This document shows, piece after piece, positions 1 through 6,721 of a DNA stretch of 10,820 nucleotides. Location: positions 1 to 10,820 of the forward strand of contig CAIXQV010000446.1 of assembly GCA_903921605.1 (NCBI GenBank), written 5' to 3'. How positions within the stretch are numbered: the first letter of the stretch is position 1; each line of letters begins with the position of its first letter. The notes under the pieces were generated by a model. It made no database searches, had not been told where the DNA came from, and worked only from the letters and a program-made list of their open reading frames with translations. Position numbers and translations under genes: made by a program. Origin of the DNA: an uncultured Planctomycetaceae bacterium (lineage in GTDB: Bacteria > Planctomycetota > Planctomycetia > Planctomycetales > Planctomycetaceae).

Positions 1-1
1 C

Positions 2-583
2 ATCAACAACATCAACTTTCAGAATCCTCGACCCGCACGCAAGTCATACAAGCAGATTCGTTATGTGGCGGAAGACTGTGCTGTAAAGGTGTTGGCCGCG
101 TCAAAGACACTCGAATACAACGACACGATTGCTTTGGATGCGCGGTATAGTGAACCTGTCATCACCTGGCGAAAGCCGACACCGGAACAAGCCAAATGGG
201 CTGAGGAAACGATAGCTGCGGGAGCCAAGGGTGACTCGGACCTGTCGTTCATCTATGCCCAGCGCGCGACAAAGTTGGCTGGATATCCCGAAAACACAAC
301 AATCCCTGTCCAGCTCCTGCGAATAGGAGATGTCTGTATCGGCACAATGCCGTGTGAAGTCTTCTGCGAGATCGGGCTTGAGTTTCGTGAAAAGTGTCCA
401 TCGAAGCATGCGTTTATGGTCGAACTTGCGCATGGATATTTTGGCTATTTGCCCACACCTCGTCAGATGCAACTGGGCGGATATGAAACCTGGATTGGAA
501 CAAACCGTCTTGAGCCGACTGCTTCGGAAAAACTTCTGGCGGAACTTCTGAAATTGGCAGAATCCTCAGGCGAAAAACCGTAA
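2..583 (+). CDS. Neutral/alkaline ceramidase-like protein, C-terminal part (5' end outside window)
   Basis: The frame is open from the window edge, so only the last 193 or so residues are present and the true start lies upstream. The peptide begins INNINFQNPRPARKSYKQ and ends with ELAHGYFGYLPTPRQ followed by GGYETWIGTNRLEP. This matches, from memory, the C-terminal half of the neutral/alkaline non-lysosomal ceramidase N-terminal-domain proteins that are abundant in Planctomycetes. The family's characterised members hydrolyse the amide bond of N-acyl sphingolipids; many planctomycete homologues are predicted exported hydrolases of unknown substrate, so the substrate here is not established. 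The catalytic N-terminal residues are outside the window. A short IGDVCIGTMPCEVFCEIG strand-rich segment precedes the C-terminal motif, as in the family. The gene is followed by a REP-like hairpin and no close downstream partner. Confidence 0.75.
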   Translation: MNNINFQNPRPARKSYKQIRYVAEDCAVKVLAASKTLEYNDTIALDARYSEPVITWRKPTPEQAKWAEETIAAGAKGDSDLSFIYAQRATKLAGYPENTTIPVQLLRIGDVCIGTMPCEVFCEIGLEFREKCPSKHAFMVELAHGYFGYLPTPRQMQLGGYETWIGTNRLEPTASEKLLAELLKLAESSGEKP

Positions 584-636
584 CAGAACATATCTGATAA
601 AACGACGTGCTCAGAAAAGAATTTGCCGTGTGACAC

Positions 637-738
637 AAAAGCCCTTCTCCCCCAATGGTTATGACCTTAAGTCGACGTCATTCGCCCTTTTCCCCCTCGG
701 GGGAGAAGGTGGCCGATAGGCCGGATGAGAGGGCTTTC
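637..738. repeat. REP-like palindromic element with nested hairpins
   Basis: The inner hairpin has an 11-bp stem, CCTTTTCCCCC (686-696) against GGGGGAGAAGG (699-709), with one G-T pair and a 2-nt loop. It is followed directly by GGCCGATAGGCC (711-722), a second small palindrome. An outer pair, AAAGCCCTTCTC (638-649) against GAGAGGGCTTT (727-737), is nearly complementary and encloses both. The string of C-rich arms, GGCCGATAGGCC and GGATGAGAGGG resembles a dispersed intergenic repeat seen in many bacterial genomes including planctomycetes. Lying just after a gene end, it may also act as a bidirectional terminator, although no T-run follows. Confidence 0.7.
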
Positions 739-828
739 GAGGATGGCAACATGGCGATGTCCAGCTAGCCTCTTGGAACTGCAAGTCGCTGATATCAAAC
801 ATTCGCTTCTTAACCGGGCGCCACACCT

Positions 829-1761
829 ATGCCTGCTCTGATTGAGCTGAACGATCTCTCGAAAGATTATGGCTCATTCCGAGCACTCTCGGGCGTCAGC
901 TTGCGGATTGATGAGGGCATCACGGGGCTGCTGGGGCCGAATGGTGCCGGGAAGAGTACGCTCATCAAGGTTCTGCTTGGACTGGTGAAGATTAACTCCG
1001 GGCATGGTCATGTGCTTGGTTTTCCGATCGGCCAGTCTGTTGCTCAGGTGCGAACTCAAATCGGATACATGCCGGAGGATGATTGCTATGTGCATGGTCT
1101 TTCGGGGATTGAATCCATTCAGGTGGCCGCTCGACTTTCAGGATTTTCCGAAACCGAAGCCTTACGCCGCGGGCACGAGATCCTGGATTTTTGTGGCATG
1201 GGACAGGAACGATATCGTCCTGTAGAAACGTACTCGACCGGCATGCGTCAGAAGTTACGTTTCGCGATGGCCATCGTGCATGATCCGAAGTTGTTGATTC
1301 TTGATGAACCGACTTCAGGACTGGATCCTGAAGAGCGAGAAGCCATGCTCAACCGTATTCGAATTCTCGCGCGAGAATTCCACAAGTCGGTGATTCTGTG
1401 TACTCACATTCTTCCCGATGTTCAGTCGGTTTGTGATCGTGTCGTGATCTTCGCTCGCGGTACGGTCAGAGTCAGCGATTCACTGGAAGCTCTTTGCCGA
1501 ATGCCGGATCCTTCCGTAACCGTGCAGGTGACTGGTGATTGTCAGAAACTGCTGGGAAGGCTCGAACAAAAGGGTTTGCGTGCAAAGATCCTTCTTCCGC
1601 AGCAGCTACAGATTATCGGTGATGCGGAGTCATTGAGCCCGACGCTTTGGGTGGCAGCGTCTGAGTCGGATTGCGTAATTCGCAGTGTGACGCCTTCAAA
1701 GAATTCACTCGAGCAGATTTTTCTGGACGCCGTGCGAGAGGTTCATCGTGCCGATTCATAA
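829..1761 (+). CDS. ABC transporter ATP-binding protein (ABC-2 type exporter)
   Basis: This 310-residue protein is the nucleotide-binding subunit of an ABC-2 exporter, hydrolysing ATP at the inner face of the membrane. Visible motifs in order: Walker A GPNGAGKST (residues 36-44), a Q-loop region IGYMPEDD in which the usual Gln is replaced by Glu83 as is common in ABC-2 type ATPases, signature STGMRQ (136-141, a variant of LSGGQ), Walker B LLILDEP (155-161) with catalytic Glu160, a D-loop SGLDP, and the H-loop His193 in CTHIL. The tail after residue 225 is a short C-terminal domain of the type found in drug or polysaccharide ABC-2 ATPases. The ATG at 829 gives a normal N-terminus; no strong Shine-Dalgarno sequence is visible. 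Its stop codon region overlaps the permease gene by 14 bases, so the two are translated as one unit. The substrate cannot be told. Confidence 0.93.
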   Translation: MPALIELNDLSKDYGSFRALSGVSLRIDEGITGLLGPNGAGKSTLIKVLLGLVKINSGHGHVLGFPIGQSVAQVRTQIGYMPEDDCYVHGLSGIESIQVAARLSGFSETEALRRGHEILDFCGMGQERYRPVETYSTGMRQKLRFAMAIVHDPKLLILDEPTSGLDPEEREAMLNRIRILAREFHKSVILCTHILPDVQSVCDRVVIFARGTVRVSDSLEALCRMPDPSVTVQVTGDCQKLLGRLEQKGLRAKILLPQQLQIIGDAESLSPTLWVAASESDCVIRSVTPSKNSLEQIFLDAVREVHRADS

Positions 1762-2716
1762 CCTGGGTTACCGTGAATGGAATGGAACGCTGCATTCACC
1801 GTGGACGCGATGGATGGTCGTTGCCGAAATCGGAATCCGCCGCGCGTGGCAGAGTGCGTGGCTGCGCCGCATGATGTTTTTTGCGTGGGTCCCTGGCGTT
1901 GTTATGGGGTTCATGATTTTTCTCTTTGAACAAGCAGAGAAAAATGATGGTGCCGCTCGCGATGTTCTGGGAAACCTGACGTCCATCCTGCTATTGGGCC
2001 ATGGAATGGGGAGTGACGCTGACGCATTGTTGCAGCATTTTCTTGAGTCAGAAGCGACTCCGGGCGAGCGGAGGCATGTTTTCTGGTCGTCACTCCTGTT
2101 GAATTTGTTCAGGCGATCTCAGCCGTTGATCCTGATCCCGATGGTCGGATTAATCGCGCCGCCGTTGATCTCTCAGGACTTTCGCTCTCGCGCGTTTTTG
2201 TTGTACTTTTCGCGGCCGCTGTCGAGGACTCAGTACATCCTTGGCAAGGCGATGACAGTGATTGCCTATCTGTCGATGATCACTTTGTTTCCGGCGGTGT
2301 GTTTGTTCGTCGTGGGAATTCTGTTGTCGCCGGATATCAGTGTGCTGAGTGCCACATGGGACTTGTTCTTCCGGATTGTGATTGTGTCAGCCGCCATCGT
2401 CGTGCCGTGTACGGCACTGTCGCTGATGTTGTCGTCCCTCACGACAGAATCTCGCTACGCCTCGTTCGGCTGGTTTGCGATCTGGATTCTGGGCTTTCTT
2501 ACCTATAGCATCGCCGTCCCGTTTTCTTCGCCGGGTGATGATTCTTTGATGCAGTGCGTTTCTTTGTTTCACATCTTCAGCGACGTGTCAGGTTGGCTCC
2601 TGGATCCTCGACTTGCCGTGCCCGGCATTGAAACTCGACTGGTGACGCTGGGGGTTCTGACGGCTGTTTCTTTGGCTGTTGTGTATCGACGCGTGTCGGC
2701 TCCCATGCAGATCTAG
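1748..2716 (+). CDS. ABC-2 type transporter permease
   Basis: This 322-residue membrane subunit partners the ATPase encoded just before it; the frames overlap by 14 bases, so the GTG start at 1748 is chosen. It yields MPIHNLGYREW, a start I recognise from planctomycete homologues. Six probable membrane helices lie near residues 42-60, 123-143, 168-193, 208-230, 239-258 and 297-313. A cytoplasmic segment LISQDFRSRAFLLYFSRPLS then YILGKA sits between helices 2 and 3 and is the conserved ABC-2 permease element. A long non-membrane segment (about 62-120) lies between helices 1 and 2. Together the pair would export an unknown substrate. The stop TAG at 2714-2716 is followed by GGACA...TGTCC (2719-2739) and a T-run at 2753-2758, a weak possible terminator. 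Confidence 0.9.
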   Translation: MPIHNLGYREWNGTLHSPWTRWMVVAEIGIRRAWQSAWLRRMMFFAWVPGVVMGFMIFLFEQAEKNDGAARDVLGNLTSILLLGHGMGSDADALLQHFLESEATPGERRHVFWSSLLLNLFRRSQPLILIPMVGLIAPPLISQDFRSRAFLLYFSRPLSRTQYILGKAMTVIAYLSMITLFPAVCLFVVGILLSPDISVLSATWDLFFRIVIVSAAIVVPCTALSLMLSSLTTESRYASFGWFAIWILGFLTYSIAVPFSSPGDDSLMQCVSLFHIFSDVSGWLLDPRLAVPGIETRLVTLGVLTAVSLAVVYRRVSAPMQI

Positions 2717-2802
2717 CTGGACAGCGTCCTGTTTGTCCCCCTCTCCCCCCGATTTTTTGCGGATGCAGCGTGGTGTGACATGGCAGCGTTCTTGCAAAAA
2801 AA

Positions 2803-2824
2803 TCAACGGCCCGCTGGCGGGCTA
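2803..2824 (+). repeat. Left terminal inverted repeat of the IS (IRL)
   Basis: The 22 bases begin TCAACGGCCC and end GCGGGCTA, and are the exact reverse complement of 4593-4614. The next base inward and the next base outward both mismatch, so 22 bp is the full length. Each repeat is itself palindromic: GCCCGC-TG-GCGGGC forms a 6-bp arm pair (2809-2822). Confidence 0.95.
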
Positions 2825-2880
2825 GGGATGGTCTTGGCTGGTAGGCGAAAATGCTTTAGATTTCCTGTATCCATTGGTCT

Positions 2881-4595
2881 ATGCAGGGAAGCGAAGCGAT
2901 GGGACATCGGTGGCCAGACGAAACGGAAATTGTGCGGGTATTTCTGGATGTGGAAGACCGCGAGTGTCGGCACTGCGGTCGGAAGATGCATGTCTGTGAT
3001 CATCGGCGGCATCGGATCGAGACGCTGGACGGACCACGGAAGATTGTCTGCCGCCTGGTGAAGTGTATCGACCGAGCGTGTCATGGCCATCACCGCACTG
3101 TCAGCCCGGAAGCCGAACTGACCATCTGTCTGCCTCGTTCGATCTTTGGCTGGGATGTGTTTTGCTGGATTGGTCACCGTCGGTTTTCACGGCACTGGTC
3201 GGTTCCTCAGATCCGGGGAGAGCTGCAGGACAGCTATCAGATTTGCGTCTCTGACGATGCCATTGAAGATGTGATCGCCAGATATCAGGCCATCGTAGCG
3301 GCTCGAGAACAGGACTCTGAGCGGCTGATCGAAATCTATCGCGACGTGGATGACGTCGTGTTGAGCATCGACGGACTCCAGCCAGAAAAGGGTCACGAGA
3401 CGCTTTATGTGGTGCGGGAACTGACACAGAAACGAGTGTGGTTTGGTGAGCCGCTGGTGAGTAGTTCGGCTCCGGAAGTCCGTCGGTTGATTGCTCGTGC
3501 GCGGGAATGGGCCGAGCGTCTTGGCAAACGAGTTCGGCTCTGGATGTCGGATAAGCAGGATGCCTTCCTGACCGGCATCGCGACCGAATTCCCTGACGTT
3601 CCGCATCGCTTCTGCCAGAACCATTTTCTGCGGGATGTGGCTCAGCCGATGCTGGAAGCAGACAGTCATGCGAAGGTTCGGATGCGGAGTAAAGTCCGTG
3701 GTTTACGGGCGATTGAGAAAGATCTGCTGGCGGCTCAGCGGGCTGAGGAGCTTCGCACGGAGGCAGACGACATCCCGAGGGAAAACATCACATCCGAAGA
3801 CATCGCCGCCGCCGTGATGGACAAGAATGCTCCTCCGACGCTGTCGCCTTCGAATACGGTTGTGCTTGATTATTGCACAGCGGTGAAGGGAATTTTGAAC
3901 GATGATCAGGGAGGTCCTCTGCATCCTCCCGGTCTTCGCATGGTCGATGCCTTACAGTCGGTGCGGGAATCCGTGGAACGCTGCCTTGCGACAAAAAAAG
4001 GGGCGCTGCGGAAAAGGCACTGAAACGTCTGGCGGGCAGCATCGATCGCGGTCTCGACTGCGTGGCTGAGGAACTGCCTGTGATTCGCGGGCATGTGGAA
4101 GTCGTGCGTTCCATTGCCGCGACTCTTGATCCGGCACAGGGCGACTGTGAGTCCCGCCGCGTTCGCTTCAGCGATTTGCATCGCACCTGTCAGGCCAGCA
4201 CGGATGAAGTGCGAAAGCAGATGGCGAAAGTCCTGCTGAGCTTTGAACCGGGTTTATTTTCAGGTGGCGATATCGCAGGACTGCCTCAGGATAATCTCGA
4301 TCTGGAGCGCTGGTTTCGTAACCCCAAAAACCACGAGCGCCGCATCCATGGACATCGTCATGCGGGTGTGCGCATCGTGCTGGAAGGGCCGTCCATGATT
4401 CACGCACTGGATCTCCACCAGCGTCACCCCGAACCGCTCACTTGCCGCGACCTGCTGGCCTTTCGCGACGCGACTCCTCACATCAGCCAACTCCAGTCGC
4501 TCCACCGCCGCAGTCTCATGCGCCGAGCACGCTCCACGAAGAAACGACCTCGACTTCTCGAAGAACTAGAATCCCGCTACAAAGACTCGTCTTAG
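2881..4595 (+). CDS. IS transposase, two overlapping frames joined by a -1 shift
   Basis: The first frame runs from ATG 2881 (or ATG 2899, giving MGHRWPDE, preceded by GGGAAG) to a TGA at 4021-4023. The second frame is open through 4020 and ends at 4595. A -1 slip at the A7 run 3993-3999 joins them into about 571 residues with sensible sequence on both sides (ATKK then RGAAEKALKRLAG). N-terminal cysteines C29, C32, C39, C62 and C67 suggest a zinc-binding domain. Candidate catalytic acids are D164 in LSIDGLQPEKG and D224 in LWMSDKQDA, followed by the C245-x2-H248 motif of RFCQNHF; the third acid is probably the Glu in DNLDLERWFR in the second frame, followed by KNHERRIHGH. Thus neither frame alone holds the full catalytic set. 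It may be programmed frameshifting or a decayed copy. Confidence 0.85.
3993..4000 (+). promoter_or_regulatory. A7G slippery sequence, candidate -1 programmed frameshift site
   Basis: The run AAAAAAAG is set in the upstream frame as A AAA AAA G, so two lysine codons can re-pair after slipping back one base. The downstream frame is open across the site and the upstream frame ends 21 bases later at TGA 4021-4023. This is the arrangement used by many insertion sequences. The only downstream pairing I found is GCTGC (4005-4009) with GCAGC (4036-4040), which is weak, and no clear Shine-Dalgarno-like enhancer precedes the run. Confidence 0.6.
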
Positions 4596-4614
4596 CCCGC
4601 CAGCGGGCCGTTGA
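4593..4614 (+). repeat. Right terminal inverted repeat of the IS (IRR)
   Basis: Exact inverted copy of 2803-2824, beginning TAGCCCGCCA and ending GCCGTTGA. Its first three bases are the transposase stop codon. It contains the same GCCCGC/GCGGGC palindrome. Confidence 0.95.
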
Positions 4615-4638
4615 AAACAAGCGGTTAATGATCTACTT

Positions 4639-4944
4639 ATGGCCGCGGCACACGTTGATCAGGATGGACTGCCACAAGCTTACAGCCACTGCCTTTCTGC
4701 CTTGATATCAATAGACAAGACTCATCCAGAAATCATCCCGTTGATTCGTCGATTCATGCATGTAGACAATTGGGGACTAATTTCAGACTCACTTGAAGCG
4801 CTGGTCGCAATTGATACAGAAGAGTCGTTACAGACAATGCAGGACATTCGGGATCGGTGGTACCTCGAGTTGAACAAGACCCAAAAGCGAATTGCTGACA
4901 AGTTTCTGGCTGAGTCCAATACAGCAAGAAGCGACGAACAATAA
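4639..4944 (+). CDS. Small helical, HEAT-like protein (cassette 1)
   Basis: This 101-residue protein is not one I can name. It is predicted to be almost all helical, with two helix pairs in a HEAT-like rhythm: YSHCLSALISI (15-25) / EIIPLIRRFM (31-40), then GLISDSLEALVAI (46-58) / ESLQTMQDIRDRW (62-74), and a charged C-terminal helix. There is no signal peptide or membrane segment, so it is probably cytoplasmic. The ATG at 4639 lacks a clear Shine-Dalgarno sequence. The frame is open upstream only as far as a TGA in the IS inverted repeat (4612-4614), so N-terminal sequence may have been lost to the IS insertion, although the start lies just inside a GTTAATG cassette edge and may be native. 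Its TAA stop (4942-4944) is in the left box of attC A, as is usual for cassette genes. Confidence 0.7.
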   Translation: MAAAHVDQDGLPQAYSHCLSALISIDKTHPEIIPLIRRFMHVDNWGLISDSLEALVAIDTEESLQTMQDIRDRWYLELNKTQKRIADKFLAESNTARSDEQ

Positions 4945-5022
4945 CATGCAGCCGAGTTGCCGAAGGGCTGCGCACACATTTGAGAATCAGTCGCGGCAGC
5001 CGGCTGATCTTGGTCGTTATGC
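4939..5022 (+). other. attC site A
   Basis: Left box CAATAAC (4939-4945) and right box GTTATGC (5016-5022). AGCCG (4950-4954) pairs with CGGCT (5001-5005); A4955 is left out of the helix; GTTGCCG (4956-4962) pairs with CGGCAGC (4994-5000) with one G-T pair. A 12-bp arm with one extrahelical base is the hallmark attC fold. The loop is 31 bases. TGATCTTGGTC leads into the right box. Confidence 0.88.
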
Positions 5023-5048
5023 AGAAAGGACGGCAATTGGGCACGAAT

Positions 5049-5453
5049 ATGATTGAACTCAACGATCATCAATTGCTTGCGTTGTGGTCGGCTGCTTGCG
5101 CTGAGCGGGTTCTTTCCCTGTTTGAAGCTGCTGCTCCAGGCGACGAACGGCCAAGAAAGGCAATTGAAGCGGCACGGGCATGGGTACGCGGTGACCTCAA
5201 AATGTCCGAGGCCCGCAAGATTGCTTTCGCGTCGCATGCTGCCGCAAGAGAAACACATATTGAATCCGCATGCCTTGCAGCTCGCGCTGCCGGACATGCC
5301 GCAGCCACGGCTCACGTTGCAAAACATTCTCCACATGCTGCGGCCTATGCCATCAAGGCCATTGCGGAGCAGTGCTCAGAAAGCAAACACGAAAAGTTAC
5401 TCGACGTTGAACGGGAATGGCAATTGCTTCAACTACCCGAGCACCTCAGGTAA
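5049..5453 (+). CDS. Imm-5-like putative immunity protein (cassette 2)
   Basis: This 134-residue protein matches, by eye, a widespread family annotated as putative immunity protein (Imm-5-like). The diagnostic run is LWSAACAERVLSLFE (12-26), then PGDERPRKAIEAARAW (30-45), and an alanine-rich helix with ARAAGHAAATAHVAKH (78-93) and AAAYAIKAI (97-105). Members are predicted all-helical cytoplasmic proteins proposed, from genome context, to protect against toxins in polymorphic-toxin systems; direct evidence is limited. ATG 5049 gives the family-like N-terminus MIELNDHQ. An in-frame ATG at 5019 lies within the right box of attC A and would add ten residues. No toxin gene adjoins it. It ends 13 bases before the left box of attC B. 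Confidence 0.82.
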   Translation: MIELNDHQLLALWSAACAERVLSLFEAAAPGDERPRKAIEAARAWVRGDLKMSEARKIAFASHAAARETHIESACLAARAAGHAAATAHVAKHSPHAAAYAIKAIAEQCSESKHEKLLDVEREWQLLQLPEHLR

Positions 5454-5463
5454 ACGCTAGAAT

Positions 5464-5551
5464 CTGTAAAAAAATGCACGCGACTTGCGGATCAAGCGTT
5501 TCCTGATAGCAAAGTCACTTGGCCGCAACAGCGTGATTTTAGCCGTTACCC
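5464..5551 (+). other. attC site B
   Basis: CACGC (5477-5481) pairs with GCGTG (5531-5535) and TTGCGG (5485-5490) pairs with CCGCAA (5523-5528), with GAC opposite CA between them, leaving one extra base on the left arm. The right box is GTTACCC (5545-5551), seven bases after TGAT. The left box is degenerate: TAAA (5467-5470) stands where TAAC is expected. Confidence 0.8.
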
Positions 5552-5557
5552 GGTTAA

Positions 5558-5971
5558 TTGAGTTTACTCCGCTTACGGAGATTTAGCATTCCATCCATCG
5601 CTTTCATCATACTCGCTGCCGGTGCCACCGCTGTCTGTTGGCTCGTTGGCGAAATCTTTGACAGGCGGTGGCTTCGCTGCATTGCTGGTCCCGCATTTTC
5701 GATTCTGTTGGCGATCATTTGTGTGATTGTGTCAACGGTTCATGTATCTTTCAGTGACTCGGTCACTTATTCCGGAGCCACTAAGGAGTTCATTGCAGTA
5801 ATTGTCGCTGCAATTGATCGTGGTGATGTTGACGCCGCTCACACGGAACTCCGAAAGTACGTCGAAGAGTCAATAGAAACGTATGAAGGCGGCGCATTTC
5901 TTCGGTGGTTGCGCGAACCGACCGAACGACTAGAAAATGGCCAGAAGTCGAGTCGTGAAAAGGGTAGATAG
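5558..5971 (+). CDS. Small membrane protein with two helices and a soluble tail (cassette 3)
   Basis: I do not recognise this family. From TTG 5558 it is 137 residues. Two membrane helices are clear: IPSIAFIILAAGATAVCWLV (11-30) and about residues 43-64 (GPAFSILLAIICVIVSTVHV). The remaining tail (70-137) is helical and charged (ATKEFIAVIVAAIDRGDVDAAHTEL), probably cytoplasmic. No ATG exists in frame at the front. The TTG starts six bases after the right box of attC B with no Shine-Dalgarno sequence. GGAG at 5577-5580 precedes an in-frame ATT at 5588, which would begin at the first membrane helix; a rare ATT start is therefore possible. It is followed, 36 bases on, by the attC C region. Confidence 0.6.
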   Translation: MSLLRLRRFSIPSIAFIILAAGATAVCWLVGEIFDRRWLRCIAGPAFSILLAIICVIVSTVHVSFSDSVTYSGATKEFIAVIVAAIDRGDVDAAHTELRKYVEESIETYEGGAFLRWLREPTERLENGQKSSREKGR

Positions 5972-6007
5972 CCGCCTATACTGTCGCCACAGCCATGTGC
6001 TGGCTAG

Positions 6008-6092
6008 CCACACGTTGCGCCTGTGCCGTGGAGCCGCGCGGTTTTGAAGTGGAAACGCGATCGCCGCGGCTCGGTGATCTTGGTCGATACAC
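6008..6092 (+). other. attC site C (degenerate)
   Basis: GAGCCGCG (6031-6038) is exactly complementary to CGCGGCTC (6065-6072). The right half GGCTCGGTGATCTTGGTC is closely similar to that of attC A, but the right box reads GATACAC (6086-6092), that is GTT changed to GAT. The left box is not clear; ACACGTT (6010-6016) stands near the expected place. The left boundary is approximate. Probably a decayed site. Confidence 0.55.
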
Positions 6093-6116
6093 AACAAGCA
6101 ACGAAGGAAGTTTAAC

Positions 6117-6599
6117 GTGCGATCAGCTTCCATGATGTTGCGGTTCAGTTTCCGGGTACTCCAGGGGTACCTTGTTGCAGGCGCCATTTGCGCTTTCAGC
6201 TTTTGCTGCCTTACGCAGTCAACGTATCACGCAATCAACATTCGAATCCCGGGCATCCAAACGGGGATTAGTGCGTTTCGCGGCCAATGGTCTCAGACCA
6301 TGTATTTTCGGTGGTTTGGTTGGGATTGCGAATTGCTGCATTCCACAAGCGCAGGACTCGACTGGACATTTTCCAAACTCCGAATGAAAGAGGGGTTTTA
6401 CTTTTCACATATCTCCACTTCACCGCAAAAGATTCGCTTTGCTTTTCCGCTCTGGGCCGCCGCAATACTCTTGTCTGCTTGGCCCATGGCAACGTTCATC
6501 CTCTATCTGAAACGCAGAATTACCCGACACGTCGCTGTCACCAAAATCGACTTCAAAGGGGATTGCGCTTCAGCTGGCACGGCTGTCAAAGCTGTGTAA
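6117..6599 (+). CDS. Small protein with N- and C-terminal membrane helices (cassette 4)
   Basis: This 160-residue protein has membrane helices at residues 15-33 (VLQGYLVAGAICAFSFC) and 109-131 (AFPLWAAAILLSAWPMATFIL), bracketing an aromatic-rich, mostly strand-like middle (45-105) that is probably outside the cytoplasmic membrane. GTG 6117 is chosen because AAGGAAG (6104-6110) stands six bases before it; ATG 6132 is an alternative. The PLW...P pattern of the second helix followed by a basic stretch recalls small planctomycete membrane proteins that end in a zinc-ribbon GYDLTGN motif, but that ribbon is absent here, so this resemblance is tentative. Its stop TAA (6597-6599) is in the left box of attC D, confirming it as a cassette gene. 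Confidence 0.68.
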   Translation: MRSASMMLRFSFRVLQGYLVAGAICAFSFCCLTQSTYHAINIRIPGIQTGISAFRGQWSQTMYFRWFGWDCELLHSTSAGLDWTFSKLRMKEGFYFSHISTSPQKIRFAFPLWAAAILLSAWPMATFILYLKRRITRHVAVTKIDFKGDCASAGTAVKAV

Positions 6600-6686
6600 C
6601 AATGCGATGCACGCCGAGTTGCGGTGGTTCGTTTCTCACACTGTTCAGTGTCACTCGCCGCAGCCCGGTAATCTTCGTGGTTATGT
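6594..6686 (+). other. attC site D
   Basis: Left box GTGTAAC (6594-6600), right box GTTATGT (6680-6686). CCGAGTTGCGG (6614-6624) pairs with CCGCAGCCCGG (6658-6668) at ten of eleven positions, A6617-C6665 being the mismatch and T6619-G6663 a wobble. The loop holds a further small hairpin, ACACTG (6637-6642) with CAGTGT (6646-6651). The spacer AATGCGATGC after the left box is of a type I recall from planctomycete attC sites. This is the best-formed site in the array. Confidence 0.88.
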
Positions 6687-6721
6687 CGTGAGGTCTTCTG
6701 CGATTTCAAATAGGAACCTGT

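Larger units (their letters stand above)
2803..4614 (+). mobile_element. Complete insertion sequence with 22-bp perfect terminal inverted repeats
   Basis: The element is 1812 bp. Its ends are exact inverted copies (2803-2824 and 4593-4614), and almost all of the interior is one transposase in two frames. The left end is preceded by seven A residues and the right end followed by AAAC, so a target duplication, if any, is A-rich and cannot be delimited by eye. The transposase stop codon TAG (4593-4595) lies in the right inverted repeat, a compact layout. The element lies between an ABC transporter operon and the first cassette of an attC array, only 9 bp from a GTTAATG box. I recognise the transposase type from planctomycete and environmental genomes, but I cannot assign an ISfinder family with confidence; the zinc-binding N-terminus and C-x2-H motif suggest an ISL3-like or MULE-like fold. 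Confidence 0.9.

Noticed and set aside
2717..2802. attI or half attC left of the IS
   Set aside because: No TAAC or GTT box and no arm matching the other sites; the CTTG/CAAG symmetry around the insertion point is too short to support it.
2796..4618. Target site duplication of the IS
   Set aside because: The left flank is A7 and the right flank AAAC. Shared A residues alone cannot define a duplication.
6287..6691. 134-codon + strand frame overlapping cassette 4 gene
   Set aside because: It is out of frame with the membrane protein, runs through attC D and has no start signal; composition does not look like a real protein.
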